Below, one piece after another: positions 1 through 13,444 of a stretch of 64,000 nt of DNA. This DNA is from Sphagnum compactum. Lineage: Eukaryota > Bryophyta > Sphagnopsida > Sphagnales. Below the pieces are notes generated by a model. It did no database searches and had not been told where the DNA came from. It worked only from the letters and a program-made list of their open reading frames with translations. The first letter of the stretch is position 1. Each line of letters opens with the position of its first letter. The DNA lies in assembly GCA_965153455.1 (NCBI GenBank), contig OZ234498.1, positions 19,654,001 to 19,718,000 on the forward strand. The letters run 5' to 3'. The position numbers and the translations under genes are program-made.

Positions 1-235
1 TTTAAACTCCATATTTTTGCAAACCTCACTTCATCATTTGCACCATCCATTTAGTTAACATGTCCATCTTAGGATGGTCTTGTGATATCATGCAATGATC
101 AATCAATGCCTTCTCACACAACTCTTGGAACTCCCCACAAAATTTTGTACCTTCGTCAATGAGTACTTTAGTTGGAGCCCCAAATCTACTAAACACCTTG
201 TCCAAAAGTGATAGGTGGCACCCTCACTACTACAT
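1..235 (-). pseudogene. Ty3/gypsy integrase fragment (decayed)
   Basis: Read on the minus strand, this stretch gives a gypsy-type integrase core: RFGAPTKVLIDEGTKF, then CGEFQELCEKALIDH, then SQDHPKMD. Family members have the same order (a GAP..VLTDQGTEF block, a GEFQ..L..C.IDH block, then S..HPQ.DG). The fragment runs off the left edge of the window. To its right (235-780) is AT-rich DNA with no frame I can support, probably more decayed pol. It is a relic: no long open frame survives. It belongs with the RNase H and RT fragments downstream on the same strand. Confidence 0.75.
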
Positions 236-779
236 CCAGCAATGCCACTAGTTTTAACCATTTTGAGAAATGTTTGATCATAACCAAAACATACTGATTA
301 TATCAAATGATCAAATTATGTGGCATGAAAAACTCCAAATCCATCGATGGGTAAATTCAAGTTAAAAGGAATCAATGATGCACCCATGGTCATTGTTTAT
401 TTCCAAAATATTTTCAAAACATCCTAAGAATATTCCAAATGCAAACTTGAAAAAATCATCAAAAAATTCATATGAACTATAGATATCTTCCATTATGTTA
501 TTTTCCAAATATGTGTTTAAATGTTCTCTTCAAAAATTTGTCATTTTCAATCCATTAAATATTATATTAAAAGTCCTTAAAACAACAAAAACCACTGAAA
601 AATCACTAGTTATAATGCTTTAACATTTTTTTTATTGTTTTATCTTCATTAAATTAATTTCAAAAAAAATCACATGTTTCCGTAATATATGAAAAAAAAT
701 TTAATGTAAACACAATAAAAATTTATGTAACATTAAAATGTGAAAAGCCAAACACTAGTTACACATTCATTGGTCCCTT

Positions 780-1660
780 TTAGCTTAAATTTACCATGAT
801 ATCCAAGCTGTCGCAACCCCACTTTGTCCAAGTGTGGGGGTGAAGCCCAACACTTGGAAAAGTTGCAGGTTTGGAGCCCTTCGGGACTCCCGAATGTTCA
901 AAGCTCGACAGCAAGGCCCAAAACACCTCGCATTGGGGTGTTATTGATGTCATTGGAAAGGTCTTGAAACGTAGATATCGAAAATGGCCTCGCATTGGCC
1001 ATTTGGACTTCTGCAGCCCAAGTTATGGGCAAAAGAAGGGCCGGGAGTCAAATTGGCAGTTTGACTCTCGACCACTAAAAGTCAGGAATCGACCTCTTCC
1101 CGACATCCGATTTGAGAGTGCGACATGGCGTTGGAAAGATCTCGACGAGGGCTACAACTTTGGTTTAGACCTTGTTGCGATCGGACTCCGGAGTCAGGAG
1201 TTATGACAGCTCAAAGTTCCGGGAGTCCCGCCAGGACAATTTCGGGACTCCATTTCGGGAATCCCAACAAAATGTGCCATTTGGATGTAGCCTCCACGGC
1301 GAGCTGCAGAGATAACTATAAGGGGGAAGGTGGTGGCTTCCCCCAAGTCCGAGCCGTGGTGAGTCAAGTAGTCCAAAGTGCCCGTGACTTGTCCCAACAC
1401 CCAAGGGTGTTCCCGAATGTGATCTAACCCATTTGTGGTTGGTTTTGGATGCAGATTCGTGCTTGATCTACTAGTCCATCTTCCTAGTCTAATCCCGGGG
1501 CTTCCAACTCGACCCTCTACCCCTTTCTAGAGTTGGAAGTCGGGAGCGTCCCTTGTGGTCCCAACTTTCCGCAACTTCACATTGGTGAACCCTCAAGTGG
1601 GTTCATCCCGGGACCGAGGAGCGCGTCACAAGCCCCATGATGGGAAATGGCTAAAGATGA
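780..1660. repeat. GC-rich repeat block inside the gypsy relic
   Basis: This block is clearly richer in G and C than the AT-rich DNA on both sides. It is full of short echoes such as GGGACTCCCGAA, GGGAGTCCCG and CGGGAATCCC, and CCTCGCATTGG occurs more than once. Short open frames exist on both strands but none resembles a protein. It sits between the integrase fragment and the RNase H fragment of the same minus-strand element. It may be an inserted LTR or untranslated piece of another retroelement. I could not find clear terminal repeats or target duplications. Confidence 0.5.
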
Positions 1661-2300
1661 AATGTAAGTACAATAAACAAAACTCATACCTAATCACACA
1701 CAAAAACACTAATAAACAAATTGTTGAACCTATAATTGCATCCCATGCCACCAATGTTTTATTTAGAACAAACTATAGGTCCATCGAACCCCAAAATAGC
1801 CCAACTTTTTGTGAGCATGTTGAATAAGGCCCTCACATTGCTCCAAGTGAAATACCATTCACACTTGTCCATCTATCCACACCCACAACAAGGAATTACC
1901 TTCCCATTTGAATCTTTTGGTTTTGTGCAGAATTTGGTCCCACTCCTAGGGTGTGAATCCAATTGAAACTTCACTTGCTTGCAAATATGCAATAATAGGT
2001 GCATTCACATGTATGTCCAAGGCACCATCACCTTTCGCTTCAATGTCCATGTCATGGGAATCACCATCACCAATGTTAGTTTGAAGTACATCCCCGTAAC
2101 ATCCAAGTAGGGTACATAAGTATGTTGATACATGTCATCGTGATACTACCTCCAAATCCACATCTCCATGGAAATAGTGTGCCTTAATGATATCCTACTT
2201 GTTAGATCTTGGGTTCCGATTTAACCCATCAGCATCCCAATTCACCCTTCTAGCATTATTACAAAATGTGGGTGTAATTCATTAGTCCCCGTTTAGTGGA
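1661..2300 (-). pseudogene. Decayed gypsy pol, linker between RNase H and integrase
   Basis: No intact frame remains. Its position between the recognisable RNase H and integrase parts, and its continuity with minus-strand reading to the right, suggest decayed pol. No motif is strong enough to stand alone. Confidence 0.35.
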
Positions 2301-2760
2301 ATAGTGAATTTGCTTTATCCCCACTAGGTCCCATTTAATGGGACAAAAGAATTAACTCAAAATCTAATGAAAGCATTTGATGTACAGGGATTCATTTTGT
2401 TGTAATGTAACCTTATGAATAGTATCAAAATCATATTATTGTAAGATAAGTGCCCACCTAGTTAACTTAAAGATCTAATTCCTATGAGTTGATCTAATTC
2501 CATCCAAAACTTGAATGGTAACCAAAGTGAATGGGCTACCATAACAATAACATCAAATTAATGACATCGCCCAAACAATAGTAAGGCACTCCCCTTCATT
2601 ATGAATTATATTTGGCCTTTATTTTGTTGTTGAATCGACTTGCATATGCCACCACAAACTTTCAATTGTCATCATCAAATTGGGTGAGTTCCTTTCCAAA
2701 ATATTTCAATCCATGTGTAGTTAGAATGGTTGTCCTTGGATGGGTCATTTCAAAATAGGA
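2300..2760 (-). pseudogene. Ty3/gypsy RNase H fragment (decayed)
   Basis: On the minus strand the segment reads GLKYFGKELTQFDDDN, then KFVVAYASRFNN and KAKYNS, and further down LTRWALILQ-YDFDTIH. These match the gypsy RNase H signature (GLGAVLTQ.DD..., E.VVAYASRSNN.AE.KYSS, L..WAL.LQEYDF.V.H). Stop codons and frame breaks interrupt it. It continues without a gap into the RT fragment to the right, in the order expected for a minus-strand element. Confidence 0.75.
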
Positions 2761-3300
2761 GATGACGTGAATTTGGCCTTTAACTCTTGAAAAGATTTTT
2801 TTTTTGTATTTCACTGGGCATGGATTAATCTTAGTCAATTGGGCGAAAGGGTTTGGCAATGTTACTAAACCATTTGAGAAACCTTTGATAATAATTACAC
2901 AAGTTTATGAAGGCTCATAATTGATTAACATACATTGGTTGGAGAACAAATTGTGAAGTTGTTTCAACCTTGACCTTCTAAACTCCCAATCCATCTAAAT
3001 AAATCATGTGACCTAGGTACTTCACCAAAATATAAAAGAACTAACGTTTAGTTCAATGAAATTTAAAGTTATGTTCTTTAAGTTTTCCAAAAACCTCTTA
3101 CAAATGACGTATGTGATATCTTAGGGTTGTGTTAAAAACAATGATGTCATCAATGTAACATTTGGCAAAACCAAGACTCATCAACATTTAATCCACGACC
3201 TTCTAAAACTTCACAAATGTGTTCTTGATACCAAATGGCAAAAACTTTAATTGGTACAAATAATCCTTCCCATGAAGACTAATCCCCCAAAATTTTATTT
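2760..3300 (-). pseudogene. Ty3/gypsy reverse transcriptase, C-terminal half (decayed)
   Basis: The minus strand shows HGKDYLYQLKFLPFGIKNT, then GFAKCYIDDIIVFN with the YxDD catalytic motif kept as YIDD, then HIRHL-EVFGKLKEHNFKFH and KYLGHMIYLDGLGVQ. These are RT blocks of Ty3/gypsy elements. The frame is broken by stops. The N-terminal half of the same domain lies beyond 4.79 kb, so the RT is split by the inserted element at 3301-4785. Confidence 0.85.
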
Positions 3301-4785
3301 TGAGGCAAGCTATTACATGAGCCTAAAGCTTGAGCCTAAAGCCTATAGTTAAAAATTAGGATGGTCAAATGTCTTTCCCCCTATACACATCCAAGTAAAA
3401 CCCCCAAGATTTAATTGCAAAATGAATGTTGTACTAATAAACCTAGAAACAAACATGGGGATGAATGTAAACATTCATCCTCATTATGGATGAATGATTT
3501 TTTCATTCATCTAATGTATGGATGAAAAAATAATTGCAGTTAATACATGTGTTTAATAAATAGAACTTCCATTAGAATATTGGATGAATGTTTCATTTTA
3601 TCGTTAAATTATAATGCGTAATTGTTTTTCCATAATTTCAATTAACTATAACTTCATGACACACAATCTAATTATATATGATATAATATTTGTTGAATGA
3701 TATAATGTAAATTCCATTATAGATGTATTTCATGGCTATGGTTTTAAATGCCATTATTTTAAAAATGTCTTAAACTATATTACCATTACTATATTAACAT
3801 CTACCCCATGGTCATTGTTTTTTTTTTTGGGAAAAAACTTCAATAATTTTTATTTATTTTTTAAAAGCAAATTAACCCAATGTTGTTGACGACAATGGGT
3901 TTTTTCCTCCCCTCCTGTAAAAGTGCCACAATTTTTTTCAAACCCATTTATAAATGTCATTGGTAACAAAAGGGTTTTGTTTTTCATTTTTTCCCTTACC
4001 ATCACAATTTCATTATCCATGGTTGTAGGCATGGTAAAGTAGATCAAAAGAATAGTGCCCAAAATGTAGTTTTAAAATCACATAATTTTTTATATAAACA
4101 CATGAAAGTAGATTAAAGACTTGTGAAAGTAAAAATATGAAAAAACATGGCCTTTCATTTAGTTTATAGTAAGTTGAATAAAAACTTAAAAAACTTTGGT
4201 ATCATAAATTAGATGATAACTAGATTTGAACTTGATAGGGTTAATGTGGTGTTCAAACCTACTTTTACACTATAAGTTTTATGTATTATGATTATAATAT
4301 GCATAATTTGATAGTACACAAGTAATTTTTAAGGCTACATTAACTTCAAAATAGAAAAAGTTCAATATTTCATTTACTTGCAACCCATTTTGTAAGATTG
4401 GAAACTTCTTGCAAGTACATGCAATTTTTGTAAAATCTACTTAACTTTACTTGAAGACGTTCATTTTTCAAAATTATAATATTAAACTTCATATTAATCA
4501 TTGAATAAAATAATATTTATACTTTCAATGCAATAAAAATCTTTTGTGTCCACTTGTAATTTTTTGTGACAAAGTACTATTTGATCATGCTTTCACCCCC
4601 ATCATTATTAAATGACATTCAAGTTTAAGATATTAATATTTGAATATATTTATCTTTCAATCATAAATGAAATTCATCCATATGAAATCATTCATCCATG
4701 TAGGTGGATTAAAATCACATTAAACTTTAAGTTCCAAGCTCAAAGCTATAAACTCAAGCTTCACATTCATGCATAAGCCATTTTC
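3301..4785. mobile_element. Non-autonomous element with imperfect inverted ends, copy A
   Basis: The block splits one gypsy RT domain: the reading stops after KVKTT on one side and resumes at WGISLHGKD on the other. Its ends are rough inverted repeats of about 30 bp, AGGCAAGCTATTACATGAGCC on the left against the complement of the right end, ATGGCTTATGCATGAA, and both arms then carry AAGCTTGAG. A second copy in inverse orientation lies at 12101-13428 and aligns over most of its length. It has no coding capacity. Inside it carries a motif around CCATTGTCGTCAACAAC. The superfamily is not clear and target-site duplications are not obvious. Confidence 0.7.
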
Positions 4786-5220
4786 ATGTTGTTTTGACCT
4801 TGTTATCATTGTTTAATGGTAATTAAACATAACTTGACCATAAGTCCAACGTATTAAAAATTTTAGTTTGTCCTAGGCCATCAAAAATCTCTTCCAACAA
4901 GGACATGGCATATCTTTTCAAGTGAGTCCATTTATTCATTAGATGATAATTCCCACACATATGGCATTCAGTTTAATTGTCGAAATTATCCTTCTTGGTT
5001 GGCATCACTATTGTTGATGCATATTCACCCCTAGTAATTCCACCAAACCTATGTCCAACAATTTTGTTGTCTGAGCTTGAACTAAAGCCCTCTCCACCTC
5101 ACTAAACCTACAACGTTTCTTGAAAATTGGATTATCATCCTCCAATATAATTTGGACCTATTGTCCTTGTAATTGGCCCAATTATTTCAAGTTGGAGGTG
5201 AAAATATCAAACACAATCCA
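4786..5220 (-). pseudogene. Ty3/gypsy reverse transcriptase, N-terminal half (decayed)
   Basis: On the minus strand it reads EDDNPIFKKRCRFSEVERALVQ, then GEYASTIVMPTKKDN, then LLEEIFDGLGQTKIFNTLDL. These are the lead-in and first RT blocks of a gypsy polymerase (EDNPI....YR.SE.E...V; YAS.IVMP.KKD; F..LG.AK.FS.LDL.SGYHQ). It ends at KVKTT, exactly where the inserted element begins. Confidence 0.8.
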
Positions 5221-7290
5221 TAGATGTTGTGTTGTGCAAATCTCATCCTTATAACTACTAGACCATATCTGGTTCCCATGTGGTTGTGGTCAAGGGCACC
5301 TTAGGTTGGGATGAGAAACTATCCCCATTGCCTTTGAGGCTAAAAACATAACTTTGTGGTTCTTATGCAGAACATTGGGGGGGTACCATAATATCTCGGT
5401 GCCCCACATCACCATCCTCTTTCCCAACACCCATAAACCCCTTTTGGTGGTCTTAATCCCGCATATTTTAAAGATGTGTAATTGATCATGTTGTAACATC
5501 ACCTCCCCCTTGCAACGACATGATTATCCTAACTAGCGATGTAACAAGTGGAAATGTAGGGTGGGTGGGTGGGAAAGATTGGCCAAATGTGCTTGTTTGG
5601 CCAAGGTTAAACTAAAATACCATGTGAGGCAATTAAGGTTCATAACTTGCTCCAAAATCCACAAGTATGAATTCTTTTAGGAATGTTGAGCACGGTTATG
5701 GTGCTAGTACGAAAGCCCATGGCCCATTCTTGTTCATTCACATTGGGGTCCTCTATAATAGAAAAAGTGGAGTCCCAAATCATCATGGGGCCTCCATCCC
5801 TAAAAACATGAAAATGTGAAAAACTCAACAGTGTTAGTAGGGTTGTTCATGGAAAGCCAACCTTATTAACCACCACAAAAGGTGGCCATGGCTAGTCATC
5901 ATGATTAACCACACATCAATGGTAGATTAAATATGTCATCCACCAAACATGTGGGTGATTTAAGGATGAACTAATATGCTTGTTGGATCACCTTTAGTGG
6001 TGCTATAGTAGTGCATAACCATTGGAATTGATGGGTGTGTGAATCAATTACAATAACATCCATTTACACGGCCTAACACGACCATCCTAAAATGACCATA
6101 TCTATTATCTCAATCATATCCAAACCTTGCACCCCCAATAATGTGATGTTTGGCAAGGATTGTCAATATCTTTGAATAACTAATGTTGGCAACAAAATGG
6201 GACGATGCTACAACATCAGAACATGACATTTGGATACAACATCAAAACATGACATTTGGAGGCATGTCTAACCTATGGATTCCACTCCACATAATTGTAT
6301 TGCCATACTTGGATCCTTGATTATAACATTATGGTTAAACCCAAAATTTACCATCCTTGGGAATATCCCATAAAATAACCTTGGTGTTTGATGGGATTAA
6401 CCCTAGCAGCCCATTACTAACATCCACAATTGTCTTTGAGCTTGGCGATAGTAAAATGTGCCAAACTTGATAAAATAATTGGCCAATGCATGTAGTTTGG
6501 TTAATGTGCCCCATGGTGGGTAAAGATCCAATGCGGGAACCGAAATGAATGGCATTTCTTGACATTGCCCACTCTCCATATGGGAGTTCATCTTGATCAT
6601 GGATGTTACCCTTCAATAGTTCAAACCCATGTGGAAGGCCTAAAAATCTAACCAGCATAAAGGAATTTTAAACACAATTTTATTTGGCTAACCATAAGGT
6701 TGTTGAATTGATGGTGTGGATGCATTCATCGCGTTTTCCTTCTTAATTCAAATGCAACCATTCATAGATTCACAATGTTCATTTCTATGTATTCCAATAA
6801 TTGGAACACACTTGCCAAAGTGGGTTGTGTGGGTAGAAGTAGCATGGCATCCCTCACTTAATGCCTAAGTTCCTTGTATAGGATCTCATACCAAAATTGG
6901 ATTGCTTGGGCTTTCGTCATGCCTCGTGTCACCATGATCATCAATCTATGCATTTGTGCATAGGCTTCCTTTAAGTTCTCCTGGGGGCTTATGTTGAAAT
7001 TTTTGTAAACTCTTCAATTTTTTGGTCTAAAAGGTTGATAATTCTATTGTTATTCTCTAAAGAATTCCAAATCTAGATCAAATGTGGGCAAAGGATCTTG
7101 CATACTACTTGAAGGATCGATACCACCACTTTTAATGGTTCCACTACCACTAGCATGCCCGCTCCCACTTGTCACAATACTACTAAGGACTTTTGTAACT
7201 TCATTTAAAGTGGAAATAGGTGTTGGGACCATAAGCACTCTAGTAATAAACACATAGTTGGGTGACCAATACATGTGCCATTTTAAAATT
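5221..7290 (-). pseudogene. Probable gag-protease part of the gypsy relic
   Basis: This stretch lies upstream of the RT on the coding (minus) strand, where gag and protease belong. Short minus-strand frames remain, the best at 6335-6658 (about 107 codons) and 7050-7274 (74 codons, Ser/Gly-rich). No protease D-T/S-G motif or zinc knuckle could be seen. The assignment rests on position and on the continuous minus-strand bias of open frames. Confidence 0.4.
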
Positions 7291-10200
7291 TGAACCTAAT
7301 AGGTGTTAATCATATTTTTTTAGCTTATTAAGTTGATTTGCTTATTGTTTAGTTTTTTTGTTATTGGTTAGATATTGGTTATATTTTATTAATTAGAACA
7401 TTAACTTGAATTTGAACTTGAATTATAATTTTAAAAAATTCAGAGGTAAAACAAGTTTCAATTATCATTTTTGTTTTATATATTTTCATTGTACTAAAAG
7501 AAGATTATGTTGTAAAGGATAAAACATAAAACTTCAGAAGCAAAATAGAATTGAGCGAAATTTTTTTTTACAAATTTTTTTTCAAAAATCATTATGATAT
7601 TTTTTAAAAAATACATATAAAAATTGTAGATTTTTTTTTGAAAGTAATCAAAATCGTAACCAAATTGGTTAATATTGAATTGTGTTTTTCTATGCAAAGT
7701 ACATAAGAAAGTAGTAGAATTATACATATTTAATAATAAATAAAAATGAAGATATAAAATATCACATTCCCAATGGGCATGCCTAAACTCGTGATAATCA
7801 TCCATAGGCTGAAATAAACCCTTCCATGCCATGAAAGGTGTAAACAATCAAAGATTTCATATTTGTTGCATGTCACATCAATTATCAAATTTTTGGATGA
7901 TTTTTTTTTGTTTAATGGTGCCAATCACCCTTGAATATTGACAGGATCATTTGGTGGTCCCACACATGTTGTCCATGTCCCACAACAATGGTGTGGTGAT
8001 AGCTTTCAAAGGTGAACTTGTTTTTGAATATGAAATTTCCCCCATTCGATGATGATGAAGGTGGTGTGGGTGGTTTGAACCACACCCCACACTTGGTAAA
8101 ACCATTGGTGATGGTGACAATGTTCCATGTTCTTAGATCTTGTACCCTTTTCGTGTTGATCCGTAATGCTAATTTGGGTGTCCAGCTTGGAACCATTGGT
8201 AACCAAGGTTTGTGGAACCTATAATGGATTATATTAAACTTAAAAGGATGTTGAACTTGTTGTAGCTTAACCTATTATGACTAAGACACCTGCACCCACA
8301 AAAACATTTCACAGGGCCAACAACACTTAAGCACATTGTGAACATGACAAAAATGGTCTACTGGTCATCAACCCAATCTCACCACAACACTAAACAATGG
8401 GACATCCTATTGATCAAAATTGAGACCATCCATAATTGCACATCCCAATATAATTTTAAATATGGTAAAAACTTAATCAACATGTTCCAAGAAACCAAAT
8501 GTCAATCACAGACTGAAGCTCATTGTAATGATAAAGGCACTTTTGATAAAACACATGGTATTTCATTTAGAGTTTCACACTAAGTAATAAACACACATCA
8601 CTAATAAGTCATCTTAAGAACATGTGTTCAACCTAGGTTGTAGTTGAATGTCATATGTGCCTTGGCAACCCCATTACCCTTTGAAATCAAGTAAATATAA
8701 CCAACATATTAATAAAAAACAAATGTAACCCAACAAACATAAGTGAATGTCCACAAATCATGCAACATGAATATCCATTTTTGTGATCCCCACAAAAGAT
8801 TCAATATAAAAATTCAAATGCTTCACATTTGTTGATGGCACAACACTCCACCACTTATCAAAAATGGGAACGGGTGCTTACTTGGCAAAAATGGAAGAAA
8901 ATCCTCAAAACATGGTTGCTAACTTGTCCCACATCCAACCACACAATTCATTAATTTTTTTTCCCCAAAAATTGTTAATTTCCAAATGGATTAAAATTTC
9001 CCACATTGGTGGTATTCCCCTTTAGAAGCCCACTAGTGCAAACGAATTATGATTCTACCTCCATATAAGTGAAATATGAATTTCCAAAGGATAAATGGAA
9101 ATTAATTTTCAAAATGGAAACTATGATTTTATTGAAATTTTGTGATTTTGGTGGTCAAATCATGCGATCATCTCATGCAATCAAATTCCATGCAGTCTTA
9201 TTTCTTACAACCATCTCCTATAGTCCAATTTCCTACAACCATTTCTTACAATTGAATATTTTGTAGTCATCTTTTGTAGTTAAATCTTTTATAGTTGAAT
9301 CTTTACAACCAATTTTTGTGATTGAATCGCATGTGGTCCTATTTATTGTAGTAATCCCTTGAACTTCACAAACTTCACAATCTTGCTAGACCTCCAAGGT
9401 TTGGGAAAGGTTCAAAAAACACCATCGGAACACAATGATGGAATTAAACTCCTCCCCCAACTCCCCCCCCCCCCCCCCCAGTTTTCCTTTTTTTTTCCTT
9501 TTTTTTTCTTTTGTTGTTGTTGTAGTTGTCATTACCAATGTGGGTTGGGTATTTGTTTTTGCATTAGTTATTGATCAGGTATCAGACTGGGTATATGCAT
9601 ATATGCTTGTAAGGTTTTATTTTTTCAAAAACCTAGACCCCCCCTCCTATTTGGCATTTGATGAAAGTTAACACCAATCCCCACCTCATAATTAGTGATT
9701 TAAAAAATTTAAGTATCCATAACCAGCCCTACCCAGGGAGAATAACAAGGTAAGGTGTTTTTCAAAAACTTGGATCAATAACAGTTTCATACGGGCGGAT
9801 TGTGCTACCTTTCGATTGAAAGAAAAAAAATCTTCAAGTTTTTTTAGTTATTACTAATAATCTATATGCATTTTGAGTTGTGATTGGTGCTTGTACATTC
9901 AAGTAACACATGTGTTTAGCTTGTAAAACATTATTGTCATTTTGGACTATTAGGAGATTGTCCTATAAATTAAAAATATATATGATTGTTTGTCAAAGCC
10001 TTAAAAACTTGGCAAAGACCCAATTTTGTAGGACATTGTTGAAGACTCAACATGTGTTTTTAAAGGGGTCTTCCAAAAACCTTGATAAAAAAACCTTTTT
10101 GTACCCATATAAATTTTTGTTAAAAAATCGAGTCTTATATACCCAATTAATCACATACCCTAACCCTCACCCCGCCTCATAACTGCACCTCTTTCGGTTA

Positions 10201-12100
10201 ACACATAACACAAATTTAGACCAACCAACAAAACTAAAACAAACCCATGACATGCAATGTTAAAAACAAAACTTGTTCCATAGCACTTGTTGCAAGTGTT
10301 TTAAGCATTTAACATGTGTTTTGCATTACCTTGTTGTTCCACTTTGTGGTTGTTTTTAAAAAAAAACCATAAGCTACAAATCAACCAATGAAATTTCAAC
10401 ATTTCAAAAAAATATGAATATGAGTTTGGAGTAAATGGAATGAACAAGAAAAAGAATGAACTTAAAGATAAAAGATTATATTAAAAAAGGGTTAGGCTTG
10501 ACCTGTCTACTATTGCTTATTTCTTTGGTAGTAATATTTTTAACTCTAAGGATGTTATTTTAAAAAATAAGTTGAAATTTTTTGGTGTCATTTATTACTT
10601 AAAAGTTGATTTTTTAATCTTTTTCTAAATCATCATTTCTTAAATATTAATTTTGAGTATAATCCACATGTCCTCTTTCCACCAAGGATGAACTAAATCT
10701 TGCTAAGGTTACTTCAAAAGATTAAATAAAAATTCATCTTTCAATTTCTTGAATCTTGTGACACTTGTCACATGTAATCATCCTTTCATGTAAACATCCA
10801 TAAATTTAATGGTAGACTTTCAAATAACATATCCCCTTTATTCATTGGGGTGAACAAAGCCCACTTTTGACCTTAGGTAACTATGTAAACAAAAGGTCCA
10901 ATAATCAATTTCTACCTTTAACATCATCATAATTTCAACAAACAAGGAACTTAATAGGTGCTCACATCTAATACCTTCTACCTATTAGATGTAAACTTCG
11001 TTTATTAAGTTATTACCATAGCCGAGGGTTTGTTTCCACATTGACAATATGAATCAATTTGTAATGAAAAAAATTAATTTGTTAATAAAATTTGAAATTA
11101 TTGAATTTTCCATGATATATTATAATATTGTCATATGAGTAGTGAAATGATTCAAACTGTAGCCTATGACAATTATGACGATTTTCAACATGCCACTTCT
11201 TATTTTCACAAAAAATCATTTCACTATTTTGACAATTATTTAATGATGGATCTAAACTTAGGGTAAGGTATCCATTTATTGTCAATTAACAAAAAAATTA
11301 TATATTTCAATACACCTAGATGCCATGCTACTTATAAAAACTAGTACCAAGATTAAATTAACAAAATATATCATGTTTAAAAGCACTAAAAATATCATTC
11401 ATGTCATATCTATTACATTATGGAAAAAACTCAACACTAACATTTTCAAGGTGTATGTCAATTATTGAATTATTTGTTTCTTTGGAAAGAGTTATAAAAG
11501 GCGCCTTCACATGCCCAAAACGAAGCTATCTCTTAGCCTCTAAAATTGTTTGAAATTTTCAACCAAATCAATGTGTCCTTGTGCACTCAAATATAAGTTG
11601 GGGGGGGGCCGAGGGTGAGAGGGGCAGTCTCAATTCCCAAAGTAAATATAATTGGTGTCAAAAAATTTAAGTGTTGTAACTTTGGAAAAACACAACTAAT
11701 TTGGGCGTGCAACCCATTTTAGTAATGCCCTATATAATGACCATTTTCTAATGTCATAAAAAGTTTTTGACTTTGCACATCTAATTCTTGTTTTGATTGG
11801 TTGAGTTGCTTTTGGACAATTTGTGTCCCAATATTTAATTGTTTGTAGTTATCATGTTACACCTTTATTCAAGGCGAGTGAGCCGAATATAATTTTTTAA
11901 TTTTTTATAGATATTTCCAATGACACCAAAATCAATCAATTTATACAAGATTTTAACCTTTCAAATGACATTTTGAAAGTTCAAAATTTGTTAAAAGTCA
12001 CAGCCCCTTAAATAAACTGACTTCAGTTGAAATTTCCAACTCAAAGGAGTTTTTCATAAAGACTTGCGATTAAGGGGTGAAAATGGCCAATTTTGGTAGA
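7291..12100. other. AT-rich intergenic DNA, no supported gene
   Basis: There are long A/T runs and only short chance frames. A C-tract followed by T-tracts lies at 9461-9510. A Ser/Pro-containing minus-strand frame at 7912-8196 could be more gag debris, but nothing confirms it. I see no RNA gene here. Confidence 0.6.
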
Positions 12101-13428
12101 AGATGGCTTGTGCATGAAGGTAAAGCTTAAGCTTGGAGTTTGGAGCTTATAATTTAAAACTTAATGTGATTTTAATCCACTTACATGGATGAATGTGTCC
12201 ATAGATGAATGATTTCATATGGATGATTTTTTAATGAATTGGATTAAACAAATAAATCATTGGATGAAATTCATTCATGATTGAAAAATAAATTTAAACA
12301 TTTTGTTTATATCCATTTTCATTTGTTGTCCAAGTATTAATATTTCAAATTTGAATGTCATTTAATAATGATGGATAATATCACTACAAAAAAAAAATGA
12401 TGATGGGACCGAAAATGATTTTAAAATTTAAAAAAAAAAATCATTTTCATTAACAATGTTAAAAATTAAGAAAATGTTGTCATGGAATGAGTGTTAACCC
12501 TTGCCCCCCCCATTGTTGTCAACAACATTATATATGTATTTTGTGAAAAATTAGGGCACCTTGAAAATATATAATTATTAAAAAAAACCCCTTATCATTT
12601 ATGATAATAAATTGTTTGAAGGAAGCTAATTAAGGTGTTTGAAATTACATTTTAGTTTATTTTAAAAACCCGATGTCATCAATGACAATAAGTAGTTTAA
12701 AGATTTTAAAGCATTCAAAACCCATTGTTATCAAAAACACTAGTTAGATTTGATGAAATTTGTGGCACTTTCAAAGAAGAATGAAAAAAAATCCCCATTG
12801 TTGTTTGCGATGCTTATTAAATAGGTTTGAGGGAAATTGTGGCACGTTTGGAGAGGAAAAAAAACCCATTGTCGTCAACAACATCAGGTTAGTTTGCCCA
12901 AGGCAAAAAAAAACTTACTGACCATGGGGTGGATGTTAGCATGATAATTACAATATAATTAAGACATATTGAAAATAATGACATTTTAAACCATAGCCAT
13001 CAAATACATTTATAATGGAATTTACATTATATTAATCAACAAATGTTATATCATATAAAACAAAATTTTGTTTCATGAAGCTCTAATTAATTAAAAGTAA
13101 GGGGAAAAAAAGTTTTATTGATAAGAACTTAATGATAAAATAAAACATTCATCCATAATTTTGATGGAAGTTCTATGTATATATAATATGTAAATTCAAT
13201 TTTTTTTTCAATCCATACATTAGATGAATGCAAAAAAAATCATCCATAATGAAGATGAATACTTACATTCATCCTCGTGTTTGCTTTTAGTTTTATATCT
13301 ATAACATTCATTTTGTGATTAAATTCTTGGGTTTACTTGCATGTGTATAAAAAAAAGACATTTTACCATCCCAAGTTCTAACTTTAAGCTTAAGGCTCAC
13401 GCTCTAAAATTATGCAACAACTTGCCTT
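12101..13428. mobile_element. Non-autonomous element, copy B (inverse of copy A)
   Basis: The segment is the reverse complement of copy A with many substitutions and indels. ATGGCTTGTGCATGAA starts it and GCAACAACTTGCCTTG ends it, the counterparts of copy A's right and left ends. Inside, the motif CCATTGTTGTCAACAAC and its variants recur about five times at roughly 80-120 bp steps (near 12512, 12674, 12722, 12797 and 12870). It has no coding capacity. Confidence 0.65.
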
Positions 13429-13444
13429 GTTTCGACATAATAGG

